Shown: one piece after another, positions 26,216-34,900 of the stretch
Layout: every line of letters begins with the position of its first letter
Numbering within the stretch: the first letter of the stretch is position 1
Assembly: GCA_903910385.1 (NCBI GenBank)
Contig: CAIVZM010000018.1
Coordinates: forward strand, 186,001 to 250,000
Source of the DNA: an uncultured Armatimonadota bacterium
Lineage (GTDB): Bacteria > Armatimonadota > Armatimonadia > Armatimonadales > Armatimonadaceae
DNA length: 64,000 nucleotides
Direction of reading: 5' to 3'
The notes under the pieces: model-generated
What the model was told of the DNA's origin: nothing
Databases searched by the model: none
What the model saw: only the letters and a program-made list of their open reading frames with translations
Made by a program: the position numbers and the translations under genes

Positions 26216-27073
26216 TTATGCCGCCAGAGCGAAGAGCGGTTTTTCCAAATTCGCCCGCGTTTCAATAGCTTCGCGTTCCGCTATCGTTACCGGGGAGTAG
26301 CGTTCCCCAATATCGAGCGCCAGACGGAAAAGATCAGGGTCGCCGGGAGGAATGGCGGCAGTGATGGGCAGGGAAAGAGTCCAGCGCAAGGCAAGTTCCG
26401 CTTCATCGGGATCGGTATGGGGTTCATACCAGGTATTCAGCGCAATCGAACGGTCGGCGTTTTCTCCCCAGGGGCGACGCGCCATGCCTTTCAGGGCGAG
26501 TCGTGCGACGCCTTTCGATTGCGCCATTTGCATTACCTGCGGCCCGAATCCCGCCTGATAATACGTTGTATAGTTGAACGGAAAAAGAATAGAATCGAAC
26601 GCGAAACTTTCCATCAGCTTCACCGCCGCCTCAGCAGAGTGTGCGGAAAATCCGAGGTAACGCACCAATCCGGCATCACGCGCCTCGACAAACGCTTCCA
26701 GCGCCCCACCCGGCCCCAGACATATCTCGGCTTCCTCGACGCTACTCACCGCATGCAACTGGTAGAGATCGAGATGATCCGTCTTGAGACGTGTCAACGA
26801 TTCGCGCAACTCGGTTGCGGCCTCTTTCTTTGTCCGGTTACCGGTTTTGCAGGCAAGGAAAATACGGTCGCGTAATCCTTCGATGGCGGGACCGAGTTTC
26901 GCTTCGGCGTCGCCGTAGGAAGGAGCCACATCGAAATAATTGACGCCACGATCAAACGCCTCCTGAACGCGCCTTTTCGCCTCTTGCGGTTCCGCCCCCA
27001 TCACAACGATGCCGCCAAAACCGATGATCGAGAGTTGTTCGCCTGTATTTCCGTAGGGTCGTCGTTCCATCAT
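26216..27073 (-). CDS. Aldo/keto reductase
   Basis: AKR of 285 aa with the catalytic Asp-Tyr pair in NYFDVAPSYGDAE (about 45-57), a lysine in the CKTGNRTK segment and LDLYQLHA near 100. It is a cytoplasmic NADPH-dependent oxidoreductase of the small (under 300 aa) type that often accompanies sugar catabolism; the substrate is unknown. It lies 75 bp upstream of the PIG-L gene on the same strand and could be co-transcribed. The upstream 420 bp holds a candidate small RNA on the opposite strand. Confidence 0.88.
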   Translation of the reverse strand: MMERRPYGNTGEQLSIIGFGGIVVMGAEPQEAKRRVQEAFDRGVNYFDVAPSYGDAEAKLGPAIEGLRDRIFLACKTGNRTKKEAATELRESLTRLKTDHLDLYQLHAVSSVEEAEICLGPGGALEAFVEARDAGLVRYLGFSAHSAEAAVKLMESFAFDSILFPFNYTTYYQAGFGPQVMQMAQSKGVARLALKGMARRPWGENADRSIALNTWYEPHTDPDEAELALRWTLSLPITAAIPPGDPDLFRLALDIGERYSPVTIAEREAIETRANLEKPLFALAA

Positions 27074-27287
27074 CCGTACTCCTCCCCAATTTGCTGAGCC
27101 GGAATAGTATTCCCTGTTACGCCCGGCATTCCCTCTCTCAGATCACCGGATTGTTACGACACATTAACGACACGACTATAATCATTTCTGACAGCATTTC
27201 TGAGTCAAAATCTATTCGCTATGCCTTTTTGATGATGAAACTGGTAAAATCATACGTATTCAAATACAGAAGACAATATCCTTTCGA

Positions 27288-27317
27288 TTGGCGTAAAGCG
27301 CTGAAAAACGGTATACT
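27288..27317 (+). promoter_or_regulatory. Promoter for candidate small RNA
   Basis: TTGGCG at 27288-27293 and TATACT at 27312-27317 are separated by 18 bp. The predicted start is about 27323. The nearest downstream plus-strand feature is an intrinsic terminator about 65 bp later, with no protein-coding frame between. Confidence 0.6.
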
Positions 27318-27322
27318 ATAGT

Positions 27323-27418
27323 CATATTCAGTTCCTGATGGTTATTCATTCGAAGACTACCGGGGAAATATAACGAGTAGTTCAAGCGACACGGCATCCG
27401 CGCCGGTGTCGTTTTTTT
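27323..27418 (+). ncRNA. Candidate small RNA with promoter and intrinsic terminator
   Basis: A predicted transcript of about 95 nt. A promoter (27288-27317) leads into it and a terminator ends it: stem CGACACGGC (27387-27395) pairs with GCCGGTGTCG (27402-27411, one bulged base), followed by seven T. The 5' half can form a second hairpin, TTCC...GGT pairing with ACC...GGAA (about 27332-27366). It lies antisense to both flanking minus-strand genes, so it is not their leader or their terminator. No known RNA family was recognised. Confidence 0.55.
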
Positions 27419-27491
27419 GTTTTCCACATTTTTAAAAGATTCAGGGGGCGTCCGTAACGACCGCAGTCACCACGGACACCCCTCAGTTCAA

Positions 27492-28427
27492 CTAACCTTT
27501 AAGAATGGTCTGAATCTGGGTCAGGTCTTCTGCGGACAGTTTGACGCCGGAAGCCTTCGCATTTTCCTTAACCTGTTGCGGACGAGTCGCTCCGATAATC
27601 GGGGACGCCATTGCCGGCTGATGCAGAAGCCAGGCGAGCGCCAGCTGCGAGAGAGTTAATTCTCTTTCGTGCGCGAAATCTCCGAGAGACTTGAGGATCG
27701 GCAGACGTTCGCGCAGATTGCGCTCCCATTCCTCGCTTCCTTCGCCGCGACTGCCTTCCGGGATCGTTCCGCCAAGGTATTTCTCGGAGAGCATTCCCTG
27801 CGCCAGCGGAGAGTAAGGAATCAGACCGAGTCCTTCTTTCACACAACGTGGGACGTCTTTTTCTTCGATATTCCGGTTCAACAGATTGTAAATCGGTTGT
27901 GAGGAGATAAATTTCGTCAGTCCATCCCGTTCGCAGATTCGCGCCGCCTCCCCGATCAGTTCGCTACCAAAATTGGAGCAACCGATATAACGCACTTTGC
28001 CCTGACGCACCAGATCGTTAAGCGTATGCATAGTTTCTTCTAACGGGGTTCCGCCATCGGGCCAGTGGCACTGGTAAACATCGATATAGTCGGTCTGGAG
28101 ACGGCGCAGGCTGTCGTGGCATCCATCCATCAGGTGTTTGCGGGAAAGACCTTCGCCATTGACGCCCGACCACATACGCCCTCGTCCTTTGGTGGCAATG
28201 GTAAGCGTGCGTCGGTCTTTGCCCTGCATCCAGCGCCCCATGACTTCCTCCGCCTTGCCGCCTGCGTAAACGTCGGCGGTATCGAAGAAGTCGATGCCTT
28301 CCTCTATTGCGGCGTCCAGAACGGCGAAGGTGGCGTCATCCTCTATCCTGCCGCCAAAGTTGATCCATGCCCCGAGGCAAATTTCAGAGACCCTGAGTCC
28401 CGAATTTCCCAGCGTTCGATAATTCAT
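27492..28427 (-). CDS. Aldo/keto reductase (YghZ/voltage-gated K+ channel beta-like)
   Basis: AKR of 311 aa from ATG at 28427, preceded by GGAAGGA. The catalytic Asp/Tyr are in FFDTADVYAGGKAEEVMG (about 50-67); ATKGRGR carries the lysine, and YIDVYQCHWPD and YSPLAQGMLSEKY are typical of the AKR12/YghZ group. It is likely an NADPH-dependent reductase of aldehydes or keto sugars. In-frame codons upstream of 28427 lack conservation and run to the stop of the GH18 gene. It is unrelated in position to the other AKR, which is 420 bp away on the same strand. Confidence 0.9.
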   Translation of the reverse strand: MNYRTLGNSGLRVSEICLGAWINFGGRIEDDATFAVLDAAIEEGIDFFDTADVYAGGKAEEVMGRWMQGKDRRTLTIATKGRGRMWSGVNGEGLSRKHLMDGCHDSLRRLQTDYIDVYQCHWPDGGTPLEETMHTLNDLVRQGKVRYIGCSNFGSELIGEAARICERDGLTKFISSQPIYNLLNRNIEEKDVPRCVKEGLGLIPYSPLAQGMLSEKYLGGTIPEGSRGEGSEEWERNLRERLPILKSLGDFAHERELTLSQLALAWLLHQPAMASPIIGATRPQQVKENAKASGVKLSAEDLTQIQTILKG

Positions 28428-28477
28428 AACAATGTCCTTCCGTATAGTGAAAAATAGTTTCTCACAGACCTTTTTGC

Positions 28478-29572
28478 TCACCCATTTGTCGGGTTCAGAT
28501 TCTGATAAAGCGTGTCCAGCAATACCTGGTCAGGGTCATGGCTATGCTCCCAGTACATAAAGCCACCAAGTTGGTTTTCCATAATGAAGTTCGCTTTCAC
28601 GCTCAACGATTCCGGGTCTTCATAGGAGATAAAGGTAGATGTCTCTGCATTCCAGAGGTACGGAACATGGACTTGATCGTCCCAGTATCGCACATAGCCA
28701 TTACAATCAATGAAATCCTGCGCCAGATTGGCGTAGGCGAAGTCACCGAAGTACCGTCCGTAGGTCTGGTAGCGCCCGTTGTTCGCCGGATTTACTTCCG
28801 TCCATCCACGCCCGTAGAAGGGGACGCCCAGAACCAGCTTTTCCGGCGGAATCCCTACCGCCAGGTGCTGTTGCACCGATGCTTCCCCATACCGAGCGGT
28901 GGGCGGAGCGTGAGGCGAACGCCCTAATCCAGCATGGTGCCCGGTCACCGGGGTCAGGCTGCCGAAGAAGTCGTAAGCCATGATATTGATCCAGTCGAGA
29001 TGGACATGGAGTTTGTCCATTTCGGTGGTATCGAAGTACTCACGATCCGCTGAAGCGATGGTGACGGTGAAGCGGTCGCTTCCCTGTCGTCCCTGAGCGT
29101 CACTGAGGGCGTCCAGTTCTTGCCGCATCGCCGCCAGCCACAGGGTGAAGTTTTCTTTATCTTCCCGGCGATACTTGATGCCGGGGCCGGGTTGACCCGG
29201 ATATTCCCAGTCCAGATCGATTCCATCGAGGTCATGTTTCTGAACAAACTCGACCACGCTGTTGGCGAATTCTTTGCGGGAAGCGTCCGTCAGAGCGGAA
29301 TCGGAAAAACCGTCCGCGCCCCAGCCGCCCACGGAGACAATAATCTTCAAATCCGGGTTGACCGCCTTGAGCGCTCGCAGTCGCGCGATGTTTTCCGGCG
29401 CTTCCGGGTCGTGCAGGATAACTTCGTTACCATCGCTGACATGAGCGAAGGCGTAGTTGATATGCGTTAGTTTTTTTGCGGCGGAAGGAAGTATAGGGGT
29501 CGATCCTGCCACATATCCAATGATGCGACGCGGGGAAACTTTTGTCGCAGCGCTGTCCATGCCATCGGGCAT
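28478..29572 (-). CDS. GH18 chitinase-like glycoside hydrolase
   Basis: GH18 enzyme of 364 aa with a complete catalytic motif DGIDLDWEYP (glutamate at about 139), SVGGW near 98 and the MAYDFFG and YWEHSHD barrel segments. The chitinase insertion domain is present (about 240-300). GH18 enzymes cut beta-1,4 GlcNAc polymers by substrate-assisted catalysis. No signal peptide is visible from ATG 29572, so it is either cytoplasmic or exported by another route. Its start region faces the secreted beta-propeller gene at 29720. Likely substrates are chitin or peptidoglycan-derived glycans. Confidence 0.92.
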   Translation of the reverse strand: MPDGMDSAATKVSPRRIIGYVAGSTPILPSAAKKLTHINYAFAHVSDGNEVILHDPEAPENIARLRALKAVNPDLKIIVSVGGWGADGFSDSALTDASRKEFANSVVEFVQKHDLDGIDLDWEYPGQPGPGIKYRREDKENFTLWLAAMRQELDALSDAQGRQGSDRFTVTIASADREYFDTTEMDKLHVHLDWINIMAYDFFGSLTPVTGHHAGLGRSPHAPPTARYGEASVQQHLAVGIPPEKLVLGVPFYGRGWTEVNPANNGRYQTYGRYFGDFAYANLAQDFIDCNGYVRYWDDQVHVPYLWNAETSTFISYEDPESLSVKANFIMENQLGGFMYWEHSHDPDQVLLDTLYQNLNPTNG

Positions 29573-29719
29573 ACATCGTTTCTCTTTCTTTGAGGGAGCA
29601 GTGCGTTTACTATACCCGCTTGATTACATCGTTACAGCGAAGCAGTTCGATAACGGCGACAATTTAACCTAATTTCAACAGAGGGAGGGAGACCGGGCGA
29701 GCATGGCGAACTGAACGCT

Positions 29720-30658
29720 ATGTTCAAGATTTTCTGGGCGTTATGCCTGTGCGTTATTGCAAGCTCCGCCTTCGCCGGGGATACTCCCGTCTCTCATCGC
29801 CTCATCGGTCAGGACAAAGGCAAGGTAGCCATTGTCGGTACAGACGGCAAAATAGAATGGGAGTACCCCTGCCCCTTTGTCTCGCACGATATTCAGGTGT
29901 TGCCGAATAAGAATATTCTTATCCATAATGCCCCCGCCTCGATTATCGAAGTGACGCCCGACAAGCAAATCGTCTGGCAGTATCAGGGCAAACCGAAGGC
30001 GCCGTACACGGGCGCAGTGGAAATTCATGGCTTTCAGCGGTTAAAAAACGGCAGAACCATGATCGCTGAGACGGGTAATCTACGCATTATTGAAGTGGAA
30101 AAAGACGGAAAAATCGCCGTCGAAGTCCCGCTGACCGTGAACGCGCCGAACTCCCATCGCGATACGCGCCTGGTTCGCAAACTGGACAACGGGAACTACC
30201 TTGCCTGCCATGAAGGCGACGGTATGTTGCGCGAATACGATAAAACGGGCAAAGTGGTCTGGTCGTACAAAATGGATTTGAACGGGCAGGAGCGGACGCC
30301 GGGACACGACGGACACGGCACGGAAGTCTTCGGCGCCATCCGCCTGAAAAACGGTAATACCATGATCGCGGGCGGCAACAACAACCGCGTTTTCGAGGTC
30401 ACTCCCGAAGGCAAGACCGTCTGGAGCATCGAACGGGACGAACTGCCCGGCATTCATCTCTGCTGGGTCACCACCCTTCAACAATTGCCCAACGGCAACC
30501 TGATTTTCGGCAACACGCACGCGGGGACGGACAACCCGCAGCTTATCGAAGTCACCCGCGACAAGAAAGTCGTCTGGACTTTCAAGGACTGGACGAATTT
30601 CGGCAATGATTTCGTCGCCTCACAGGTTCTGGATATCAAAGGCAAAGTCACCCGTTGA
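29720..30658 (+). CDS. Secreted beta-propeller (PQQ-like repeat) protein
   Basis: Protein of 312 aa with a signal peptide (cleavage near ASSAFAG, about 20). At least six repeats of the form W-[ES]-Y/F with D-x-x-G-K turns follow (GTDGKIEWEY, TPDKQIVWQY, KTGKVVWSY, TPEGKTVWSI, TRDKKVVWTF), giving a beta-propeller. Internal histidines occur at repeat joins (VSHDIQVLP, EIHGFQRL, SHRDTRLV). Function unknown; propellers of this form bind ligands or partner proteins at the cell surface. The phosphatase gene overlaps its stop (TTGA). Confidence 0.8.
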   Translation: MFKIFWALCLCVIASSAFAGDTPVSHRLIGQDKGKVAIVGTDGKIEWEYPCPFVSHDIQVLPNKNILIHNAPASIIEVTPDKQIVWQYQGKPKAPYTGAVEIHGFQRLKNGRTMIAETGNLRIIEVEKDGKIAVEVPLTVNAPNSHRDTRLVRKLDNGNYLACHEGDGMLREYDKTGKVVWSYKMDLNGQERTPGHDGHGTEVFGAIRLKNGNTMIAGGNNNRVFEVTPEGKTVWSIERDELPGIHLCWVTTLQQLPNGNLIFGNTHAGTDNPQLIEVTRDKKVVWTFKDWTNFGNDFVASQVLDIKGKVTR

Positions 30659-31185
30659 CAGCAGAGGAAAAACAGAGAAGTCACGACGCGGTATACGCAA
30701 ACGGGAATCTTAAGCCCTTCGAGCGTTGCCGTGTCGTTGACCGTATCTGGGCGGGACGCAATCCGCTGACCGCACTGGATGTGGAGGAACTGGCAAGCGA
30801 TGGCATCACCCATATCCTCGACTTGCGCGAACCGCAGGAATGGACGCCGCCCAAATACGGTGCGGAGGCTTTGATCGCCGCCAGGGAATGTGGCATCGTC
30901 CGAAAATCCGTTCCCATTCGTGACACGAGCGCCCCGACGCCGGAAAATTTCGACGACGTCCACGCCTTCCTGACCGCCGTCCTCGCCGACCAAAAGGCGC
31001 AGGTCTATATTCACTGCCGCGCCGGGATAGAGCGCACCGGGGCCATTCTCGTCGCCTATCTTGCTCGCTCAAAGGATATCGCCTTTGAGGACGCCTATCG
31101 CCTGGCGCGCCAGGGACGCCCCGCCATCAACCTTCTCAGCAATCAGACTGCCGCAACACAACGCTGGCTGAACGCACAATCATAG
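30655..31185 (+). CDS. Dual-specificity/tyrosine protein phosphatase
   Basis: DSP-like phosphatase of 176 aa. The P-loop HCRAGIERTG (C-x5-R, about 121-130) is intact, with an upstream general-acid candidate in the PIRDTSAPTPENFDD loop. It should dephosphorylate protein Tyr/Ser/Thr or another phospho-substrate in the cytoplasm. The start TTG at 30655 overlaps the previous stop. An ATG alternative is absent, so the exact N terminus is uncertain. Position after the propeller gene gives no clear pathway. Confidence 0.85.
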   Translation: MTAEEKQRSHDAVYANGNLKPFERCRVVDRIWAGRNPLTALDVEELASDGITHILDLREPQEWTPPKYGAEALIAARECGIVRKSVPIRDTSAPTPENFDDVHAFLTAVLADQKAQVYIHCRAGIERTGAILVAYLARSKDIAFEDAYRLARQGRPAINLLSNQTAATQRWLNAQS

Positions 31186-31200
31186 GCGATCAGGTACCGT

Positions 31201-31609
31201 TTACCAGAGGACTTGCACGGGATACGCTTTAAAAACCGTATCAACGCTGACGATGGGGGATTCCCTCGACAATCGCCTGAGCGATGAGAATCCGGTCGAA
31301 CGGGTCTTTATGGTGCGGCGGCAGAAAGTGAATGTGGACGGTGTGGCGTATCTCTATGGGCAGCGCTTCAATGCGATTCGACGCCATACGATTGGGGATA
31401 TAGATGTCAGGTGGCGAGGGTAGAGTAAGTTTGCCTGTGCTATATTTAATGGCGATTTCCCATGCACTGGCGGAATTGAGCAAAATCCGATTGCTTGTAT
31501 CACTCACAATATCCTGCGCCGTTTGCGAGAGTTGCGGGTCGCCCGCCACCCACCAGAGAAAGGTGTGCGTGTCTATAATGACCGTTTGATTGCCTTGAGC
31601 GTTCGTCAT
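31201..31609 (-). pseudogene. VapC-type PIN toxin, C-terminal frameshift in a C5 tract
   Basis: The frame from ATG 31609 encodes a PIN-domain toxin: IIDTHTFLWW (first Asp), SASAWEIAIK (Glu) and HHKDPFDRILIAQA (third acidic). It ends early as GIPHRQR. On the minus strand the message has five C at 31255-31259. With four C the frame continues as IPIVSVDTVFKAY and stops at 31201-31203, giving a normal 135-aa protein with the fourth acidic residue. VapC toxins are RNases. The lost tail carries part of the active site, so the toxin is probably inactive unless read by frameshifting or slippage. The antitoxin gene overlaps its start. Confidence 0.85.
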
Positions 31610-31827
31610 TGATAGAAGGCGTCCACAATCTCATCAGGAAGTGGGTCGTTAAAATCGGGGGCTATCCAGATTTTCCCCTTATCCTGTCCCGGTATGCGCT
31701 TCGTTGGGACGGACACGCTAAAACTATTCTCACTTTGCAAGCGAATGACCAGACTCTCGCGCTCCTCTGGCAGGAGTTGGCGGGCTAACTCATAAATCTG
31801 TTCGGCGCTCAGTTCCAGTACAGCCAT
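31606..31827 (-). CDS. Antitoxin of the VapBC-like pair (DUF2281-like)
   Basis: Protein of 73 aa. The N-terminal helix-rich part (SAEQIYELARQLLPEERESLVIRL) would dimerise or bind DNA; the C-terminal GQDKGKIWIAPDFNDPLPDEIVDAF segment, here cut into its KGKIWIAP and DPLPDEIVD parts, is the toxin-binding type seen in DUF2281 antitoxins. It overlaps the toxin ATG by 4 nt (ATGA). The antitoxin is intact while the toxin is frameshifted. Confidence 0.8.
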   Translation of the reverse strand: MAVLELSAEQIYELARQLLPEERESLVIRLQSENSFSVSVPTKRIPGQDKGKIWIAPDFNDPLPDEIVDAFYQ

Positions 31828-31907
31828 CGGACGATTCCTCTTATCGGCAGTATATCGCCCATCCGCCAGCGCCTCCCGAACGGCGACTTGATTTTCGGCG
31901 ACACGCG

Positions 31908-33062
31908 TCAGGGAAGAAGGAAAAGACGGGCTTCCCCGTCCGCGAGGGAAATCTGTAACCCAGGCATATCGGGGCTTTCATCCCGCACCGGTATCAGACG
32001 TCCGGTGAGAGGATCTACTTCACGCGCCGCGTCTGCAGGGGCGTCGAAAACCACGGTCGGCCAGGCGGAATAGGCGAAGCGATAGTTCATCAGCAACACG
32101 GCGCGGCGACCGTCCGCGTGGCGAAAAGCACCAACCAGATAATCGCCGGGCGGGTCGCCCGGAGCGCGTTTCAAGTCCAGAAGTCCCGAACCCCGCAACG
32201 CTGGCGCGGGCTCCTCGTTTGGGCGCACACGAAACGTCCCTGTACTTGTCAAGCGCATGAGGGTCGGCCCATAACTCTTTAGGACGCTATTCAGTCGCTG
32301 CGCCTGAGCGTAATGCCGCGTCTTTGTCCCATCCACTGCGATAATCGCCCCGCCTTTGGGGAACTCCGCGCCCTGAGGCGTAAAGTAGCAAAAATAAAGA
32401 ACCCCCTTCGCGCCATAGCATAGCGACGCGAATATCTGCCACCGTAACTGCGCCTCCGTCGGGTCTGTATGCGGCCCGTAGGGCATCGTATTGAAGAAAT
32501 TCCAGAACGGGATTTGCGCCTTCAGACTCTGCTCGCGTAACGCCGCCAGATTTTCGCAATAACGGTCACGCCCATCGGCATCGGGCCGGAAAACCGGATA
32601 GTGATCCATGGAAAGGACATCGGCGTCCACCTCGCGCAGAAAGCGCGTCAAATACTCTTCATAGTTTGCTGCGCCCAGTTGGGCGGGCGTGGCGTAATTA
32701 GGGAAAAGGTTGACGTAGGCAAGTTTTCCCGGGCGTTCCCGACGAACGGCGTCCACTCGCATCCTCAGTTGCGGGAAATCGCCCGTACCCGGCTCATCGC
32801 GCAGCGAATATCCCAGAATCGCCGGGTCGTCCGGCCACGTGTTTACGGCGTCTCCCTTCGGCGACAGAATCGCCTGCAACCCGAACTTCCGCATCACACC
32901 CAGAAAGGCGCGGGGTTCCGCGTTCGAAAACCCGGCGATGACGGTATTGAAACCCGCTTCCGTCACCTCGCGGTAGCGGGCTTCCGCACGTCGGTCGAAC
33001 GGCGGCTCGACCCAGAACCCGACCACAAAACGCTCCTGAACAAACCGCCGGGCGCCCATCAA
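31908..33062 (-). CDS. Glycoside hydrolase-like TIM-barrel protein
   Basis: Protein of 384 aa with a TIM-barrel pattern: GFWVEPPFDRR at the start, then AGFNTVIAG, LGYSLRDEPG (candidate acid/base Glu near 93), YVNLFPNY, LSMDHYPVF, FWNFFNT and GVLYFCYFTP. A C-terminal all-beta segment follows (about 265-384). It resembles beta-galactosidase/GH42-like enzymes, but the family could not be fixed. There is no signal peptide. It overlaps the DUF1501 gene by 4 nt, so the two are translationally coupled and probably act together. Confidence 0.6.
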   Translation of the reverse strand: MMGARRFVQERFVVGFWVEPPFDRRAEARYREVTEAGFNTVIAGFSNAEPRAFLGVMRKFGLQAILSPKGDAVNTWPDDPAILGYSLRDEPGTGDFPQLRMRVDAVRRERPGKLAYVNLFPNYATPAQLGAANYEEYLTRFLREVDADVLSMDHYPVFRPDADGRDRYCENLAALREQSLKAQIPFWNFFNTMPYGPHTDPTEAQLRWQIFASLCYGAKGVLYFCYFTPQGAEFPKGGAIIAVDGTKTRHYAQAQRLNSVLKSYGPTLMRLTSTGTFRVRPNEEPAPALRGSGLLDLKRAPGDPPGDYLVGAFRHADGRRAVLLMNYRFAYSAWPTVVFDAPADAAREVDPLTGRLIPVRDESPDMPGLQISLADGEARLFLLP

Positions 33063-34483
33063 GCAATCACTTTATCGGCGACTTCGCCGTAGACGTCGGT
33101 GAGGCGGAAGTCGCGTCCGGCGTAGCGGTAGGTCAGGCGCTTGTGGTCAATTCCCATCAGGCGCAGGATAGTGGCATGGAGGTCATGCATATGCATTTTG
33201 TCCTGTGTCGCGAACCAGCCATAGTCATCGGTGGCGCCGTAGACGAAACCGGGCTTGACGCCGCCGCCCGCCATCCACATCGTAAAGCCATGCGGGTTGT
33301 GGTCGCGTCCGTCGCCACCTTGCGCCGTGGGGGTGCGCCCAAACTCGCCGCCCCAGACGACCAGCGTTTCCTCCAGCAGACCGCGCGATTTCAAATCCTT
33401 GAGCAATCCGGCGATGGGCTTATCCACCTCGGAAGCGTTCTTCTGGTGATCCGCCCGCAGGTTGCCGTGCTGATCCCACTTATAGGAATGGGACACCTGT
33501 ACGAAACGAACGCCCTTTTCGCTGAACCGACGCGCCAGCAGACACTGCCGCCCGAAGTTATCGGTATGCTCGTCGCCGATGCCATAGAGATCGCGAGTCG
33601 CTTTAGTTTCCTTCGAGATATCCATCAAATCCGGCGCTTCGGTCTGCATTCGGAACGCCAGTTCAAAGGAATTGATCCGCCCTTCCAATTGCGGGTCATG
33701 GTTAGCGACACCCAGATGCTGCATCTGCTCGGCGTTCATGCCTTTGAGCAAATCCAGTTGCATTCGTTGCAGATCTCGGGGTTCGGCGCCCTTGATGTAG
33801 TCAATCGCCGCTTTTTCCGCTGGGATTCCGGCATTCCCGATGGGAGTCCCCTGATGAGCGGCTGGCAAAAATGCGGAAGACCAGTTCTGCACTCCGCCAT
33901 GCCCGAGCGTCGGGCAAATGGTGATAAAGCCGGGAAGGTTCTGATTCTCCGTGCCCAGGCCGTAGGTCAGCCATGAGCCCATGCTGGGGCGCACGAAGGT
34001 GTCGCTGCCGGTATGCAGTTGCAGCAACGCCCCGCCGTGCGCCGTGTTGTCCGCATGAAGGGAACGCAGGATACACAAATCGTCCACGCACTTCCCAACT
34101 TCAGGAAAGAGGTCGGACACTTCGATACCGGACTGCCCGTACTTTTTAAACTCCCACGGCGATTTGAGCAAATTGCCCGTCTGCGCGAAGACGACGCGAG
34201 GCCGCGCTCCGGAATAAGGCTTCCCGTTATCGCGCGTCAGGAGTGGTTTGGGATCGAAAGTGTCTACCTGAGAAGGTCCGCCGTGCATAAACAGGAAAAT
34301 CACCCGTTTCGCTTTGACGGGAAACATAGGCGGTTTCGGAGCCAGCGGGTTAGCGGATGTCGCGGATCGTGCTTCCTCGCCTAAAAGCGCGGTCAACGCC
34401 AGGGCTCCGAACCCGTTCGCGCAGTCCTTCAGCATTTCCCGGCGCGTCCGGGGCCGCAAAAATCGGTTACAGTTTTGGCTCAT
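33059..34483 (-). CDS. DUF1501 (alkaline-phosphatase-superfamily-like) protein with Tat-type leader
   Basis: Protein of 474 aa. A twin-arginine leader (RPRTRREMLK) precedes a hydrophobic stretch. The DUF1501 core has FLFMHGGPSQVDTFDPK (about 65-81), FNIPSGM-like turns, and the late EFGRTPTAQGGDGRDHNPHG segment, here seen as WGGEFGRTP and GRDHNPHGF. Members are related to sulfatases/phosphatases and are frequent in Planctomycetes and Armatimonadota, usually beside DUF1553 genes; none is seen here. It overlaps the glycosidase-like gene downstream and, upstream, the end of a broken gene by 17 bp. Function unknown. Confidence 0.9.
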   Translation of the reverse strand: MSQNCNRFLRPRTRREMLKDCANGFGALALTALLGEEARSATSANPLAPKPPMFPVKAKRVIFLFMHGGPSQVDTFDPKPLLTRDNGKPYSGARPRVVFAQTGNLLKSPWEFKKYGQSGIEVSDLFPEVGKCVDDLCILRSLHADNTAHGGALLQLHTGSDTFVRPSMGSWLTYGLGTENQNLPGFITICPTLGHGGVQNWSSAFLPAAHQGTPIGNAGIPAEKAAIDYIKGAEPRDLQRMQLDLLKGMNAEQMQHLGVANHDPQLEGRINSFELAFRMQTEAPDLMDISKETKATRDLYGIGDEHTDNFGRQCLLARRFSEKGVRFVQVSHSYKWDQHGNLRADHQKNASEVDKPIAGLLKDLKSRGLLEETLVVWGGEFGRTPTAQGGDGRDHNPHGFTMWMAGGGVKPGFVYGATDDYGWFATQDKMHMHDLHATILRLMGIDHKRLTYRYAGRDFRLTDVYGEVADKVIA

Positions 34484-34900
34484 TGCAGTTCATACTTTCG
34501 TTTTGCACCGCCGCAGAAAGGAGGTTATCTGGAAGATACAGCATTCCGCTCTGCGGGTCAAATAATGTCAGACCGTACTTTCTTGTCATGTCTAAAACTA
34601 TCGACCCAACTTCATCTACACGGGAATAACTCATAGAAATTATAGCATGTCTATCTGAGACATCATGATCGCCGCTCCAGGGACTGTTATCCAGCTCATC
34701 ATCCGGGATTTCATGCCGTGAAGGATAGATAGCGTTCAGCTCATTGAAAAATTCGCTTACCTTAACGCCTGGCGTCAGTGGATATGGCAGAGTTTCGTTG
34801 AACTGGCACAGCGCTCGATAATACTCTCTCGATAATACTCTAAGGCTTCTTGCGCTGTAATGGCAAAGGGACTATGGAAAATGGCAAGGTCAAAACTCAC
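34467..34900 (-). pseudogene. Hypothetical gene disrupted by a 14-bp tandem duplication
   Basis: From GTG at 34900 the frame reads MSFDLAIFHSPFAITAQEALEYYR, then the 14-bp duplication (34814-34841) shifts it so that it stops after about 41 residues. Removing one copy restores a 139-aa protein that continues YYRALCQFNETLPYP, with RHEIPDDELDNSPWS and RKYGLTLFDPQSG, and stops at 34467. The intact form resembles small cytoplasmic proteins of unknown function that begin MSFDLAVW and share the EYYRALC and ARKHGL-FDPQ motifs. The start overlaps the Uma2 stop (GTGA) and the end overlaps the DUF1501 start by 17 bp, so it belongs to one operon. Confidence 0.85.
34814..34841 (+). repeat. Perfect 14-bp tandem duplication inactivating a gene
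   Basis: CTCGATAATACTCT at 34814-34827 is repeated without change at 34828-34841. The 14-bp length is not a multiple of three, so it causes a frameshift in the minus-strand gene. Deletion of one copy restores a full reading frame. Confidence 0.97.

Noticed and set aside
27091-27321. A 76-codon plus-strand frame upstream of the candidate sRNA
   Set aside because: AT-rich composition, no Shine-Dalgarno, no domain, and it runs through the sRNA promoter.
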